NCBI RefSeq assembly: GCF_030295915.1
Contig: NZ_AP027361.1
Span: 3,286,001-3,350,000 of the forward strand
Direction: 5' to 3'
Source: Thalassotalea sediminis
Lineage (GTDB): Bacteria > Pseudomonadota > Gammaproteobacteria > Enterobacterales > Alteromonadaceae
DNA: 64,000 nt
Below the pieces are notes generated by a model. That model did not search any database, was not told the origin of the DNA, and was given only the letters and a program-made list of their open reading frames with translations. Of this stretch, positions 16,303 through 26,070 are shown piece by piece (position 1 is the first letter of the stretch; each line of letters starts with the position of its first letter). The position numbers and the translations under genes are program-made.

Positions 16303-17340
16303 ATGCAGCGTAGAACATTCCTACAAACGCTTTCACTCGCTAGTTTAGCAGGCACTATACCAAGTATTTCGTTTAACACATTCGCCAATACATTAAGTGG
16401 CGAGTCGGTTAAAGACTTACCTCCTCTTCAAGGTGAACTAACATTATATCTTGGACGTGGGGAAGGTGGGCTGTATGAAGATGTTCTCAATGCGATTAAA
16501 AAACGAAACCCTGAATTTACATTAAAGATCAGACGAGGTCCAACAGCTGCGCTCGCCAATATGCTACTTGCTGAAGCAAAAGCGGGCGTTTCTCGTGCTG
16601 ATCTTTTCTGGGCGGTCGATTCAGGCGCAATAGGTCAAGTTGCAAATGCTGGTTTAGCAAAACCATTACCTGCTGAAATTATGCAACAATTTTCACCCGA
16701 ATTTCGTTTTAATAATTGGGCGCCGGTCAGTGGCCGTATTCGCACATTACCCTATAATCCAAGCAAAGTTGGTAATAAACAGCTACCAAAAAGCATTATG
16801 GAGCTGCCAAATTGTGACCTATCTATAGCATGGGCACCGGCTTATGCTTCATTCCAATCTTTTGTTACTGCCATGCGCCTTATAGAAGGTGAAGAAGCAA
16901 CGCTGCAATGGCTTACAGCCATGAAACGCAAAGCGAGAAAATATGCAGGTGAACTTGGTGTCGTAATGGCAGTTGAACGCGGAGAAGCCGACATTGGTTT
17001 AGCAAATCACTATTACACATTGCGTTTAAAAGCGGGAAAACCCGATGCGAATTTACAACTTGCCTTTACCAATAATGATGCTGGCTGTTTAGTGAACGCT
17101 TCAGGCGTGATCAGTCTTACCGAGAACAAGACAGCTGTAGACTTTATACGTTATTTACTGACAACAGAAGTTCAGACGTATTTAGCTAATGAGGCGTACG
17201 AAATACCGCTCGCAGGCAATGTAGTGCCACCTAGAGGTATTCCAGCGCTTGATAAAATATCCCCGCCACAAATCGACTTAACAAAATTAGCTGACTTAAG
17301 GCCCACGCTCAGTTTAATACGTAAAGCTGGCGTATTATGA
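16303..17340 (+). CDS. Fe(III) ABC transporter substrate-binding protein
   Basis: 345 aa. The N-terminus 'MQRRTFLQTLSLASLAG' has the twin-arginine RRxFLQ pattern, suggesting Tat export, which is less common for this family. The mature protein shows the class of periplasmic iron-binding proteins related to FbpA/AfuA: 'GRGEGGLYEDVLNAI', 'ADLFWAVDSGAIG', and the paired tyrosines in 'NHYYTLRL' that ligate Fe(III) in FbpA. It has no lipobox, so it is a soluble periplasmic protein. The stop overlaps the permease start (ATGA), as expected for coupled translation. Confidence 0.88.
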   Translation: MQRRTFLQTLSLASLAGTIPSISFNTFANTLSGESVKDLPPLQGELTLYLGRGEGGLYEDVLNAIKKRNPEFTLKIRRGPTAALANMLLAEAKAGVSRADLFWAVDSGAIGQVANAGLAKPLPAEIMQQFSPEFRFNNWAPVSGRIRTLPYNPSKVGNKQLPKSIMELPNCDLSIAWAPAYASFQSFVTAMRLIEGEEATLQWLTAMKRKARKYAGELGVVMAVERGEADIGLANHYYTLRLKAGKPDANLQLAFTNNDAGCLVNASGVISLTENKTAVDFIRYLLTTEVQTYLANEAYEIPLAGNVVPPRGIPALDKISPPQIDLTKLADLRPTLSLIRKAGVL

Positions 17341-18860
17341 ATACCTGGCCAAAATCATATATCGTTGCCGCGTTGATTGCAGCGACGGCACTTTTTCCTG
17401 TTGGGGTATTGTTATCTTTAGCCGCTGACAGCACACAAGTTTTCGATGCCTATAATATTCAAGTATTAGTAAATACAGTATTACTGATGTTAATAACGGC
17501 TTGTGGCGCGGTTTTATTAGGCGTACCACTCGCCATTTTACTCACTTACGTACAAATACCTTGGAAAAAGTTTTGGTTAGTCTTATTAGCAGCACCCTTA
17601 GCGATGCCCAGTTACCTTGGCGCATTCACCTTTTATGCTGCCTTTGGTTATAGTGGTGAAATAAGTCAACTTACCGGCATAGAAACACCAACATTTGAAG
17701 GTTTGTTTGGCGCAAGTGTCATTATGATACTTTATACCTACCCTTTTGTTTTACTTAGTACTAGAGCAGCATTGAGTAGTTTAGATGCCAGCCAAGTTTA
17801 TGCGGCAAGAACTTTAGGTATGTCATTATTCAAAAGTTTGTGGCATATCGCCTTGCCTCGTGTTGCGAACGGGATAGCGGCAGGTGCTTTACTTGCCTCA
17901 TTGTATGCGCTCTCTGATTTTGGTACGCCCGCTTTTATGGGGTTAGATACTTTCACACGCGTTATCTACGTTGAGTACAACGCCTTTGGTTTAAGCCAAG
18001 CAGCAATGCTGTCATTACAACTTCTCGTGATAGTAGCATTAGTGTTATATCTTGAGTCTCGCGTAAAGGGAAGCCAAGAACCTCCGGGTAGGCATTTACT
18101 TTTTTGGCCTAATAAAAAGCAAACATTGCTCATGATTACTGCGATAATACCGGTAATTCTACTTGCTATCGTGTTACCCATCGGCATCTTTAGCCTTTGG
18201 TTATGGCGAGACGGTTTAGGTAACTTTGAATTAGCGTATGCGTGGCACTCAGCACAAGCTTCCATGTTAGCAGCAGCCGCTGCGATGATCATAGCATTAC
18301 CCTTAGCACATGCGTCTTTGAGAGGTAAAGCGGGACGATTAATGGAACGTATCGTGTTTGTCGGCTTTGGCATACCAGGTATTGTCATGGGAACTGCACT
18401 GGTTTATGTTGGCTTACAGCTTCCCTTTTTATATCAAACACTAGGGCTGCTAGTCGTTGCCTATTTACTGCGTTTTTTACCGCTAGCTATCGGTAGCATT
18501 AGAACAGCTACCGAAAATTTGGACACAACAACGGTAAACGCTGCTCGCATTTTAGGTGCCAGTCCAAATGAGGCATTTCGACGCATCACACTCCCATTAA
18601 CCATGCGCGGTGTAATTGCCGGTGGTGCATTAGTTTTTTTAGAGGCCATGCGCGAACTTCCAGCAACCTTGCTATTAGGACCTACAGGCTATGAAACATT
18701 AGCAACCTATTTATGGCGCGTTTATGAAGCAGGCTATTTTGGTTTAGCAGCTATTCCAGGGCTACTGCTTATTTTTATTTCCGCACTTGGTTTAATACTG
18801 ATGCTTACTGGCGAGCGTTTTAACGATCTTGAATTAAATAAGGAATCAAAGGCTAGATGA
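17337..18860 (+). CDS. Fe(III) ABC transporter permease, fused two-domain
   Basis: 507 aa with two tandem permease domains of about six helices each, the fused FbpB type. Both halves carry the ABC-permease contact loop: 'AARTLGMSLFKSLWHIALPRV' in part in the first half and 'AARILGASPNEAFRRITLP' in part in the second. It overlaps the binding-protein stop at its start and the ATPase start at its end (both ATGA), showing tight translational coupling. It forms the channel moving Fe(III) from the binding protein to the cytoplasm. Confidence 0.92.
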   Translation: MNTWPKSYIVAALIAATALFPVGVLLSLAADSTQVFDAYNIQVLVNTVLLMLITACGAVLLGVPLAILLTYVQIPWKKFWLVLLAAPLAMPSYLGAFTFYAAFGYSGEISQLTGIETPTFEGLFGASVIMILYTYPFVLLSTRAALSSLDASQVYAARTLGMSLFKSLWHIALPRVANGIAAGALLASLYALSDFGTPAFMGLDTFTRVIYVEYNAFGLSQAAMLSLQLLVIVALVLYLESRVKGSQEPPGRHLLFWPNKKQTLLMITAIIPVILLAIVLPIGIFSLWLWRDGLGNFELAYAWHSAQASMLAAAAAMIIALPLAHASLRGKAGRLMERIVFVGFGIPGIVMGTALVYVGLQLPFLYQTLGLLVVAYLLRFLPLAIGSIRTATENLDTTTVNAARILGASPNEAFRRITLPLTMRGVIAGGALVFLEAMRELPATLLLGPTGYETLATYLWRVYEAGYFGLAAIPGLLLIFISALGLILMLTGERFNDLELNKESKAR

Positions 18861-19876
18861 TTGAAGTTACCGATTTAGGTGTTAATTATGGTGAAAATAC
18901 GGTCATTGAAGATCTCTCTTTTTCTTTAGCACATAAAGAAATTCTTATGCTCGTTGGCCCTACGGGTTGTGGTAAATCGACAATATTAAAAGCGATTGCC
19001 GGTTTACTTCCTATTTCTTCAGGACAGATTTCACACGGCAACTGGGTTGCAACTGCGAAACATCACATTGCGCCAGAAAAACGCAAACTAGGCATGGTCT
19101 TTCAAGACTTTGCCTTGTTTCCTCACCTAACCGTTTTGGAAAATGTCAGCTTTAGGTTAAAAAGTTTAGATAAGGCAGAGCATTGGCTCAATATGCTAGG
19201 GTTAAGCAACTTTAAAGATGTAAAGCCCAATCAGTTATCAGGCGGACAAAAGCAACGCGTTGCACTTGCGCGCACATTAGCGCACGAGCCGGAATTAGTC
19301 CTGTTAGATGAACCCTTATCAAGTCTTGATGCGGCTCTGAAAGATGAACTGCGTTGGGAAATTCGTTACGCATTAAAGAAAGCGGGCGTCCCTGCGATTT
19401 GGGTAACCCATGATCAAGAAGAAGCGCTATCAATTGGTGATAAAGTCGGTGTGTTACAACAGGGTAAACTCGCACAGTTGTCCGATCCGCAAACGTGTTA
19501 CGCCCGTCCAGCAGACCGCTTTGTTGCACGTTTTCTCGGTGATGCAAACTTTATTCAAGGCAATTACTCAAATGTTGAGCACGTAGTGACGAGTGTTATG
19601 GGTAAATCATTCGTGCATAGTACTGACAATCTTGATAAAAATGTTGAATTATTAGTAAGACCAGAAGAGCTAACCTTGCAATCGAATGAAAACGGCATCG
19701 GTACGATCGTTTGGTCACGCTTTGAAGGTAAGAGCCGCTTATTCTTAGTAGAACTTGCAACTGGCGAACGACTTAGAGTAAGAGAACGTAACACGTTACA
19801 ACTTGAAACAGGTCAACGCGTTAGCTTAGCAATAAGAACCACCACAAAATTAAATGCTTATAATTTAAACAAATAG
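18857..19876 (+). CDS. Fe(III) ABC transporter ATP-binding protein
   Basis: 339 aa. Walker A 'GPTGCGKST' (near residue 34), signature 'LSGGQKQRV', Walker B 'LVLLDEPLSSLD' and switch His in 'WVTHDQEEA' are all intact. The C-terminal third (about 235-335) is a TOBE-type regulatory domain, as in FbpC. The start overlaps the permease stop. With the two preceding genes it makes a complete Fe(III) importer. Confidence 0.94.
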   Translation: MIEVTDLGVNYGENTVIEDLSFSLAHKEILMLVGPTGCGKSTILKAIAGLLPISSGQISHGNWVATAKHHIAPEKRKLGMVFQDFALFPHLTVLENVSFRLKSLDKAEHWLNMLGLSNFKDVKPNQLSGGQKQRVALARTLAHEPELVLLDEPLSSLDAALKDELRWEIRYALKKAGVPAIWVTHDQEEALSIGDKVGVLQQGKLAQLSDPQTCYARPADRFVARFLGDANFIQGNYSNVEHVVTSVMGKSFVHSTDNLDKNVELLVRPEELTLQSNENGIGTIVWSRFEGKSRLFLVELATGERLRVRERNTLQLETGQRVSLAIRTTTKLNAYNLNK

Positions 19877-19904
19877 TAGCTATAAATATATCTGTAGTGC
19901 GAGG

Positions 19905-20639
19905 CTAAATTGAATGGTAAAAAGGGATACAAACATCGGTAAACATGTGCTTAGGCCGCAATTGAAAAACACGTTCAGTAAGGTGAGCTCCTTTAATACG
20001 GTCAATACGAAAAACACGAGACGCATTTCGCAAATGATCCCATGCAATAATATACCATATTGGCCAGTTTAATAAGATAAACTGAGCCTCTATCTCTCGT
20101 TGTGTATTAATTCCTGCTTCTGAGGTGTACTCAATCGACAAGCTTTTTCTTTGTAAAAAAGATGTCGCCACACGTTCAGAAATATATGATTCGGGTGCTG
20201 AATAATGTGAAACCACGTTTGCGCCTGCATTGTCACCTAACATTATCCGCTTACGAATATTGCTTACTGCACTTCGTTGCTTTTCAGGAAAGGCTTGAAA
20301 AAGTTTTTGCTTAATTGCTTTCAAATTATTGGTCAGCAGTGGTGAATTCAGTGACTCCATAATGGCTAAAGACAAAATCAACTCGACAACTTCTTGATGG
20401 TTTAATTGTAAGCGCTCAATTCCCCAACGACCATTTAAGCGAATACCTCCTCCACGTCCTCTATCAGAATCGATGGGATAACCTGCCGCTCGTAGTTCTG
20501 CAATTTCGCGCATCAATGTTCGCTGACTTATACCCAATTGTTCACGTAACTGGGAAGTTTTCCAATGTTCTTCAGAGCGCAGCAAACCAATAAGGCGATT
20601 ACGACGTTCTGTACGATGTTCAAAGCTTGTATTAGTCAT
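19905..20639 (-). CDS. YafY-type HTH and WYL-domain transcriptional regulator
   Basis: 244 aa from the ATG at 20639; the upstream ATG at 20675 would add a hydrophobic 12-residue tail unlike the family. An N-terminal DeoR-like winged helix ('RLIGLLRSEEHWKTSQLRE', 'GISQRTLMREIAELRAAG') is followed by a central linker and a WYL domain ('WPIWYIIAWDHLR', 'FRIDRIKG'). It lies convergent to the iron ABC operon and divergent from the GST gene, which it may regulate. Bacterial WYL regulators sense small molecules or nucleic acids; the ligand here is unknown. The C-terminal extension after the WYL domain is short. Confidence 0.82.
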   Translation of the reverse strand: MTNTSFEHRTERRNRLIGLLRSEEHWKTSQLREQLGISQRTLMREIAELRAAGYPIDSDRGRGGGIRLNGRWGIERLQLNHQEVVELILSLAIMESLNSPLLTNNLKAIKQKLFQAFPEKQRSAVSNIRKRIMLGDNAGANVVSHYSAPESYISERVATSFLQRKSLSIEYTSEAGINTQREIEAQFILLNWPIWYIIAWDHLRNASRVFRIDRIKGAHLTERVFQLRPKHMFTDVCIPFYHSI

Positions 20640-20762
20640 TATTTTAATATGCCAAATAATGACATAAATTACCATATAGTTTCATCACGTTAGACGCGAC
20701 TTGTAGCATGAGTTAAGTCTAAATTCTTTAAATTTCAACGTATAATGAAAAGGAAACCGAGA

Positions 20763-21371
20763 ATGAAACACTATTTCAATTCCATGAGCAGAGGGATCAC
20801 AACTGACTGGATGCTTAAAGAGCTTGATGTACAACATGAACAAGTTATCGTTGACTTTGAGCGTGGTGAAAACAACCTCCCAGCGTTTAGAAAAATTAAC
20901 CCAATGGGTAAACTTCCAGCCCTAGTAGATGGTGATACCATCATCACTGAAGTTGCTGCTATTTGCACCTACCTTGCAGATAAATATCCGGAAAAAAAAC
21001 TTGCTCCTGAAATTGGTACTACTGCGCGAGGCACTTATTATCGTTACCTCTTTGTTACTGGCAATACACTTGAACCTGCATTTTCACTAGCAGCTTATGA
21101 TATGGAGCACCCAGCGCCAAATACAGTAAGTTGGGGAGACATGCCACGTATTTTGGCAACGATAGAGGCAATGACACCTGAAAGTGATTGGGTACTCGGA
21201 ACGCAATTTTCGGCAGCTGATGTTGTTTTTGGTGGTTTGTTGGACTTTTCTATACTGTTTAAGTGGTATGAAGCGTCGCCTAAAGTAGCCGATTATGTTG
21301 AGCGCATTAGACAGCGACCAGCCTATAGACAAACGCATCAAACATTTTTAGACATGTCGCAAGTGAATTAA
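20763..21371 (+). CDS. Glutathione S-transferase family protein
   Basis: 202 aa from the ATG at 20763, which follows AAAGGAAAC; the ATG at 20745 lies upstream of that site. An N-terminal thioredoxin-like domain ('NPMGKLPALVDGDTIITE', cis-Pro in 'GKLPAL') binds glutathione and an all-helical C-terminal domain follows ('SAADVVFGGLL'). Divergently transcribed from the YafY-type regulator with about 120 nt between starts, a typical regulator-target pair. The substrate is not predictable. Confidence 0.87.
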   Translation: MKHYFNSMSRGITTDWMLKELDVQHEQVIVDFERGENNLPAFRKINPMGKLPALVDGDTIITEVAAICTYLADKYPEKKLAPEIGTTARGTYYRYLFVTGNTLEPAFSLAAYDMEHPAPNTVSWGDMPRILATIEAMTPESDWVLGTQFSAADVVFGGLLDFSILFKWYEASPKVADYVERIRQRPAYRQTHQTFLDMSQVN

Positions 21372-21416
21372 ATACTTAGGTTCAAACACGTAAAACATAC
21401 CTCAATACTACGAAAA

Positions 21417-21442
21417 AAAGCCAGCGGTTAGGCTGGCTTTTT
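21417..21442. terminator. Bidirectional terminator between GST and M61 peptidase
   Basis: AAAGCCAGC-ggttag-GCTGGCTTT with A runs on the left and T runs on the right, between two convergent genes. Confidence 0.85.
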
Positions 21443-21462
21443 ATCAACAACCCTAAGTAACA

Positions 21463-23271
21463 TTACTTTTTGGTTTCTTCACTTTTAGCTTTAGGGAAAT
21501 CTAGACCTGTCCATGCTTTAAAAAATGCTTTCTGTTGTTCACTAGCGTCTTTCATCGCTTGAACTTTTAATTCACCTTTTGGTATCGATGCTAATTTAAC
21601 GTTTTTAGTCGTTAACTGATCACGCCTAAAGAAAGTAAAAGTAACCTCGGTTTCTGGTTTGAAGTTTTTCAAACGCTTTTTCAAGTCTTTATCAGCAATT
21701 CGTAAGCCATCAACCGCAACGATAATGTCATCCGTAGTAAAGCCAGCTTCCCAAGCTGGGCTGCCTTTTTCTACTGACGTTACTAGTAGACCATTACTGT
21801 GTGACTTTGTGCTCATGCCTGCCCATGCTTGTTTTTTATCTTCTTTACCGTAACTAATTTCTAAACCTGCTTTAGCTAAAAGCTTGTCAAAATCAGGCTT
21901 AGCATAGCCATCTACGTTGGTTTTCCACCATGATTGATAGTCATTACCTGTTACCTTGTTCAATACCGTTAACATGTCTTGGTCATTAAACGTTTTAGGT
22001 ATGCTATATTCTTTGTACAGCACATCATGTACATTGCGGTAACTTTTCTGCAGTTGTGTCTTTTCTAAGATATCGAAGTCCAACATCCACGACACCAAAA
22101 AGCCTTCTGAATAAATATTAACGCTATGGTTTTTCGCGTAGTCGCCCCCTTCACTAATCCATTTATCAAAGCTCGCTTGTGCTACAGATTGAGCATCACG
22201 ACCTGGTTTATGTTTAAAGCCAGTAATACGCTTAGATAGATTCTTCAACCACTCTTTAGTCGTCATTAATTCACCACGCATAAGCAATTGATTTTGCAAA
22301 TAACTGGTTGAACCTTCAGAAAGCCATAATAAATTAGAGTAGTTTTCATTTTGATAATCGTAAGGAACTAAGCCCTCAGGACGATATTGTTTTACGTTCC
22401 AGGTATGAACAAACTCGTGCGCTGCAGTGCCTAAAAATTGTAAATAGTCTTTTCGTTCAGAAAAGCTATAACGTGAACGTTGAATAATCGTCGAATTGAG
22501 GTGCTCAGTTGCACCACGAGCACCACTGGTAGCATGCACCATAAAGACATATCGTTCGAACGGATAATCAGACCAAATGGTATTACCTTGCGCAACTAAG
22601 ACTTTTAGATCTTTAACCATTTTTTCACTGTCATAGTTACCCTTACCCCAAATGACAAGTTCATATTCACGACCATCGACCGTAAATGCATGAAATTCAT
22701 TGATACCGGTTTCAATTGGAGAGTCTATTAGTACATCATAGTCACTAGCAATAAATTGATGTGGATTTTCTCCACTCGTTAAGCCTGAAACACTACGCCA
22801 GTTCTTAGGTGTGGTTAATTGAATCGTATGTTTATCGTCTCGTGACTCTTCAGTGTACATAATGACACCTGATGCATCTAAAAACGCATGACTATCATCT
22901 ACATGGCGAGTTCTGTAACCTAACTGATTGGAATATACTTGATAACTAACTTCCACACCGTTTTTTAAGTCACCCGTTAATCGCCAAGTGTCTTTGTCAA
23001 TTTTTTGCCAAGCAATACTATCGCCTTCAACTGAGAATTCACGAATGCCATTGGCTAAATTAAGAATTTCATAGCGCCCTGTACGCCACGTAGGAAGTTT
23101 CAAATCAACGGTCTTTTTTACCGATTCAGGTAATGTCATGGTGACATTTGCGTAATGGTGTTCAGCGTTGCTTAAGTCAATATCAACTTTCACATCTGCT
23201 AACGCATTCATCGATAGAAAAGCCATTGAAGCAAATGTTAAAGAAGAAACATGGTGAGAAAATTTTTGCAT
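21463..23271 (-). CDS. M61-family glycyl aminopeptidase-like protease with PDZ domain
   Basis: 602 aa with a signal peptide ending about 'MNALADV'. An N-terminal beta domain (residues 25-190) leads to the zinc protease core with 'HEFVH' (H285, E286, H289) and the downstream Glu in 'LWLSEGSTSY'. A C-terminal PDZ domain (about 480-570) contains 'GLLVTSVEKGSPAWEAGF' and 'DIIVAVDGL'. This order is that of family M61, known for releasing N-terminal Gly or Ala. A periplasmic or extracellular peptide-degrading role is likely. It stands alone on the minus strand. Confidence 0.92.
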   Translation of the reverse strand: MQKFSHHVSSLTFASMAFLSMNALADVKVDIDLSNAEHHYANVTMTLPESVKKTVDLKLPTWRTGRYEILNLANGIREFSVEGDSIAWQKIDKDTWRLTGDLKNGVEVSYQVYSNQLGYRTRHVDDSHAFLDASGVIMYTEESRDDKHTIQLTTPKNWRSVSGLTSGENPHQFIASDYDVLIDSPIETGINEFHAFTVDGREYELVIWGKGNYDSEKMVKDLKVLVAQGNTIWSDYPFERYVFMVHATSGARGATEHLNSTIIQRSRYSFSERKDYLQFLGTAAHEFVHTWNVKQYRPEGLVPYDYQNENYSNLLWLSEGSTSYLQNQLLMRGELMTTKEWLKNLSKRITGFKHKPGRDAQSVAQASFDKWISEGGDYAKNHSVNIYSEGFLVSWMLDFDILEKTQLQKSYRNVHDVLYKEYSIPKTFNDQDMLTVLNKVTGNDYQSWWKTNVDGYAKPDFDKLLAKAGLEISYGKEDKKQAWAGMSTKSHSNGLLVTSVEKGSPAWEAGFTTDDIIVAVDGLRIADKDLKKRLKNFKPETEVTFTFFRRDQLTTKNVKLASIPKGELKVQAMKDASEQQKAFFKAWTGLDFPKAKSEETKK

Positions 23272-23416
23272 AAAGGATAAGTATTCACTAAATCTAAAGG
23301 TGCCGATAGTTTACCTATTTGGTATACAATTTCCACGCTATCAATAAAATTAATCGCTAACAAGTGTAAACAAAACACTCATTAGCTTTAGTGAATAAAA
23401 ATTAAAAAATATAGGA

Positions 23417-24334
23417 TTAGTCAATTTCAGCATCATTTGTTTTTCTTGAACTCATCATAGCGTTTAGTTTTTCTCCGCCTTTGATGCCAAAATCCAGTGT
23501 TCTGATTGGAAATGGTATTGAAACATCAGCTGACGCTAACGCATGTTTTATCTCAGTTACAGCTATATGACGTGCTTGCATAAAACTCGTTTTCCCTGGG
23601 TAATCAATCCAAAACCATACCAGTAATTTAATACTACTTTCATCGAAACCTTCAGCATAAACAGCAGTTTCTTGCTTCTTAATTACAAAGTCGCATTGAT
23701 TCAAATGTTTAACGATAGCTTCTGTCGCTTTTTCAATGTCGTCAGCATATGAAATACCAACAGGCACCTCAATGCATCGTATACCGTTAAAAGAATAGTT
23801 AGTTAGAATGTTTCTAAATAAAATTTTATTCGGAACGACTTCTAATTGTCCAAAAAACGTTTCAACGAGTGTGTTTCTAAGGTTGATGGTTTTTACCGTA
23901 CCAAAAACATGTTCAGCTTCTATCACGTCACCTATTTGGAAAGGTTTACGAATTCCCATAGCGATACCTGCTATTAAGTTTTCCGTCATATCCTGAAAAG
24001 CTAAACCTATAGCAAGCCCAACAATTCCTGCACCCGCTAATAACGACGTAACCGTACCTTTTAAGCCGATAAAGTCTAAGGCAATAAAAATACCAACAAC
24101 GAGCACACACACTTTAAACATCGACGTTAACAGATCTGCAATTTGCTTTGATTCTAATCCTTTACGTAATACCTTAGCGACAATGCCGCCTGTCACTCTA
24201 GCGAGCACCGAAAAGATAATTGAAATGAATAATGCAACAACAAGATTTGGCAAATGATTAACCGCGGTTTCTAACCACGTTTGCAATTTACTTTCGATAA
24301 GCCCCCAAAAATCATCTATTTTAGGAATATTCAT
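23417..24334 (-). CDS. MscS-family small-conductance mechanosensitive channel
   Basis: 305 aa. Three N-terminal hydrophobic segments end in the pore helix region rich in Gly/Ala ('SLLAGAGIVGLAIGLAFQD'), followed by the MscS beta domain ('QIGDVIEAEHVFGTV', 'VVPNKILF') and a C-terminal alpha/beta domain. Length is near that of E. coli MscS (286 aa). It releases solutes on hypo-osmotic shock. It lies downstream of the lipid-kinase fusion gene on the same strand with about 90 nt between them. Confidence 0.93.
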   Translation of the reverse strand: MNIPKIDDFWGLIESKLQTWLETAVNHLPNLVVALFISIIFSVLARVTGGIVAKVLRKGLESKQIADLLTSMFKVCVLVVGIFIALDFIGLKGTVTSLLAGAGIVGLAIGLAFQDMTENLIAGIAMGIRKPFQIGDVIEAEHVFGTVKTINLRNTLVETFFGQLEVVPNKILFRNILTNYSFNGIRCIEVPVGISYADDIEKATEAIVKHLNQCDFVIKKQETAVYAEGFDESSIKLLVWFWIDYPGKTSFMQARHIAVTEIKHALASADVSIPFPIRTLDFGIKGGEKLNAMMSSRKTNDAEID

Positions 24335-24426
24335 ATTATGTTTAACTCCAAATACAAGATTTTCTGAAACGACACCGTGATAGCCAAGTACAATTAATGC
24401 GTGCCATCCTGCATAATTTATTAACG

Positions 24427-26052
24427 TTATGTTGTTTCATCAGGTAAGATCAATGACAGCGATTTAGGCAACACTTCTATATTCAATTGCTCTGCTTTTC
24501 TTAATTCGCCGTCGATGACAAATTCAAGTTCATGATCACTAACAATAGATAGTTTTTTCGCTGTTTTATGATGACATGTAGGTGAAGATACGTTTTGTTG
24601 GATGCCTGCAATCGCCAGCTCTGTTAACCCCATTAAATGATCCGTAATATCATTTGACTCGGGCAACCACGTAATATCAAGCAAGCCATCGTCAATATCT
24701 GGGTTACCACCTCCTTGAGCAAGCAAGGTTGTGAAAGGTGCAGCATTAGCAACTACTAAACTTGAGGTCTCAATAGTATCCTCTGGTTGGTCGTCAAAAC
24801 TAACACGCAGTGTTAAGCGCTTATTTGCTGAAACAGCTTCTAGGAATGCCTGCAAATAAGCAAATTGGCCACCATCATCCTTTTTCTTTCTGTCGGCGCC
24901 CTTAATCATTCGGTGTTCAAAACCAATACCAGCAACCAGTAACATCAACTCATCATTACACTTTGCCGTGTCAATACGCTTTTCCTTGTTTTCAAGCAAT
25001 GCCTGACAAGCGACCGTAACAGGATCTAGTTTCGTTTTAATTCCCAACAATACATGAGCAAGCGCATTGGCCGTGCCCATTGGTAAAATACCCATTTTCT
25101 TATTTGTGGAAACAATTTTTTGTGCGACCTCGGTTAACGTGCCATCGCCTCCGCAGGCAACAATTTTGTCCTCACCTGCCTTAATTGCTTCTTCAGCCAA
25201 CGTTTTTGCAGACACGTCCGGTGTTGTTTCTTTAATTTTAACCACATACTTCTTCGTCAGTAGGTTTACGACTTCTCTACGATATTCAGGCCATTTTCCT
25301 CCCCCCGAAACAGGATTAGCAATCAGGGCAAGTGACTCACCCAGTACCAAAGCGTGTTCACTGTGCAATTTATTAAGTTTGCGTAATTGATGATTATTCA
25401 GCCCCGCTGTTTCGCGTATTTTCTTAATTATATTTAAAGCATCTGCTGTAGAATCGGCACTTCCTTTTGCCAGCAAATAAGCAGCCACAACCATCACAGA
25501 TCGCCCTCGACCTAACGCGCAATGTACAACCACATTTTTATTTTGACGACGTTGACTTTCCAACCAGTTAATCGCGTGGATAAGTTTACGTTTAGACGGC
25601 GCTTTATGGTCAAGAACAGGGATGTTAAGGTAATTAAAACCTGCACTTTCGGCACTCCAGTCAACACCATCAAATTCAGCAGTAACATCTAATATGCCAT
25701 GAATGCCCTCTTGTTTTAGCCGCTCCATATCAGATGGAAATAAACGACAGGCTAAATAGAGGTGCTCATTTATTTTTTGTATCGCAGGCACGCTGTCGTT
25801 TTTTCTCGCCCAACTATTGTAAAGTTGCGCCCCTAGTAAAAAGGGAATAAACACCCAACGAATATACAACGGAATACTGCCATTTGATTTTTTTCTAAAC
25901 GTTGATGGAATATCAAAAATATATGCCAAGCTCACAGAGGCTAGTGATAAACCTATCCAATAAAATACCACTGAAAAATAAAAGCTATTCACAAGAGCAG
26001 CACATATAAACGCGGTAATTGCCCCTAAAACATAGTACTTAGTAATAAACAT
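24427..26052 (-). CDS. Dual-specificity phosphatase fused to diacylglycerol/lipid kinase
   Basis: 541 aa. Three or four hydrophobic segments occupy about residues 5-80. A dual-specificity phosphatase domain (about 90-235) has the CX5R active site 'HCALGRGRS' (Cys178, Arg184). A diacylglycerol-kinase catalytic domain (about 240-541) follows with 'ANPVSGGGKW' and the nucleotide loop 'GGDGTLTE' (301-308). The combination suggests a membrane enzyme that removes a phosphate from one lipid or protein and phosphorylates another lipid. pldA lies 18 nt upstream on the same strand, so the pair likely forms a phospholipid-turnover operon. The substrates are unknown. Confidence 0.88.
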   Translation of the reverse strand: MFITKYYVLGAITAFICAALVNSFYFSVVFYWIGLSLASVSLAYIFDIPSTFRKKSNGSIPLYIRWVFIPFLLGAQLYNSWARKNDSVPAIQKINEHLYLACRLFPSDMERLKQEGIHGILDVTAEFDGVDWSAESAGFNYLNIPVLDHKAPSKRKLIHAINWLESQRRQNKNVVVHCALGRGRSVMVVAAYLLAKGSADSTADALNIIKKIRETAGLNNHQLRKLNKLHSEHALVLGESLALIANPVSGGGKWPEYRREVVNLLTKKYVVKIKETTPDVSAKTLAEEAIKAGEDKIVACGGDGTLTEVAQKIVSTNKKMGILPMGTANALAHVLLGIKTKLDPVTVACQALLENKEKRIDTAKCNDELMLLVAGIGFEHRMIKGADRKKKDDGGQFAYLQAFLEAVSANKRLTLRVSFDDQPEDTIETSSLVVANAAPFTTLLAQGGGNPDIDDGLLDITWLPESNDITDHLMGLTELAIAGIQQNVSSPTCHHKTAKKLSIVSDHELEFVIDGELRKAEQLNIEVLPKSLSLILPDETT

Positions 26053-26070
26053 GAATATTGCTCCGTGTCA

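Noticed and set aside
17966..18388. 140-aa minus-strand ORF
   Set aside because: It is a shadow of the intact iron permease gene, with no ribosome site or family pattern.
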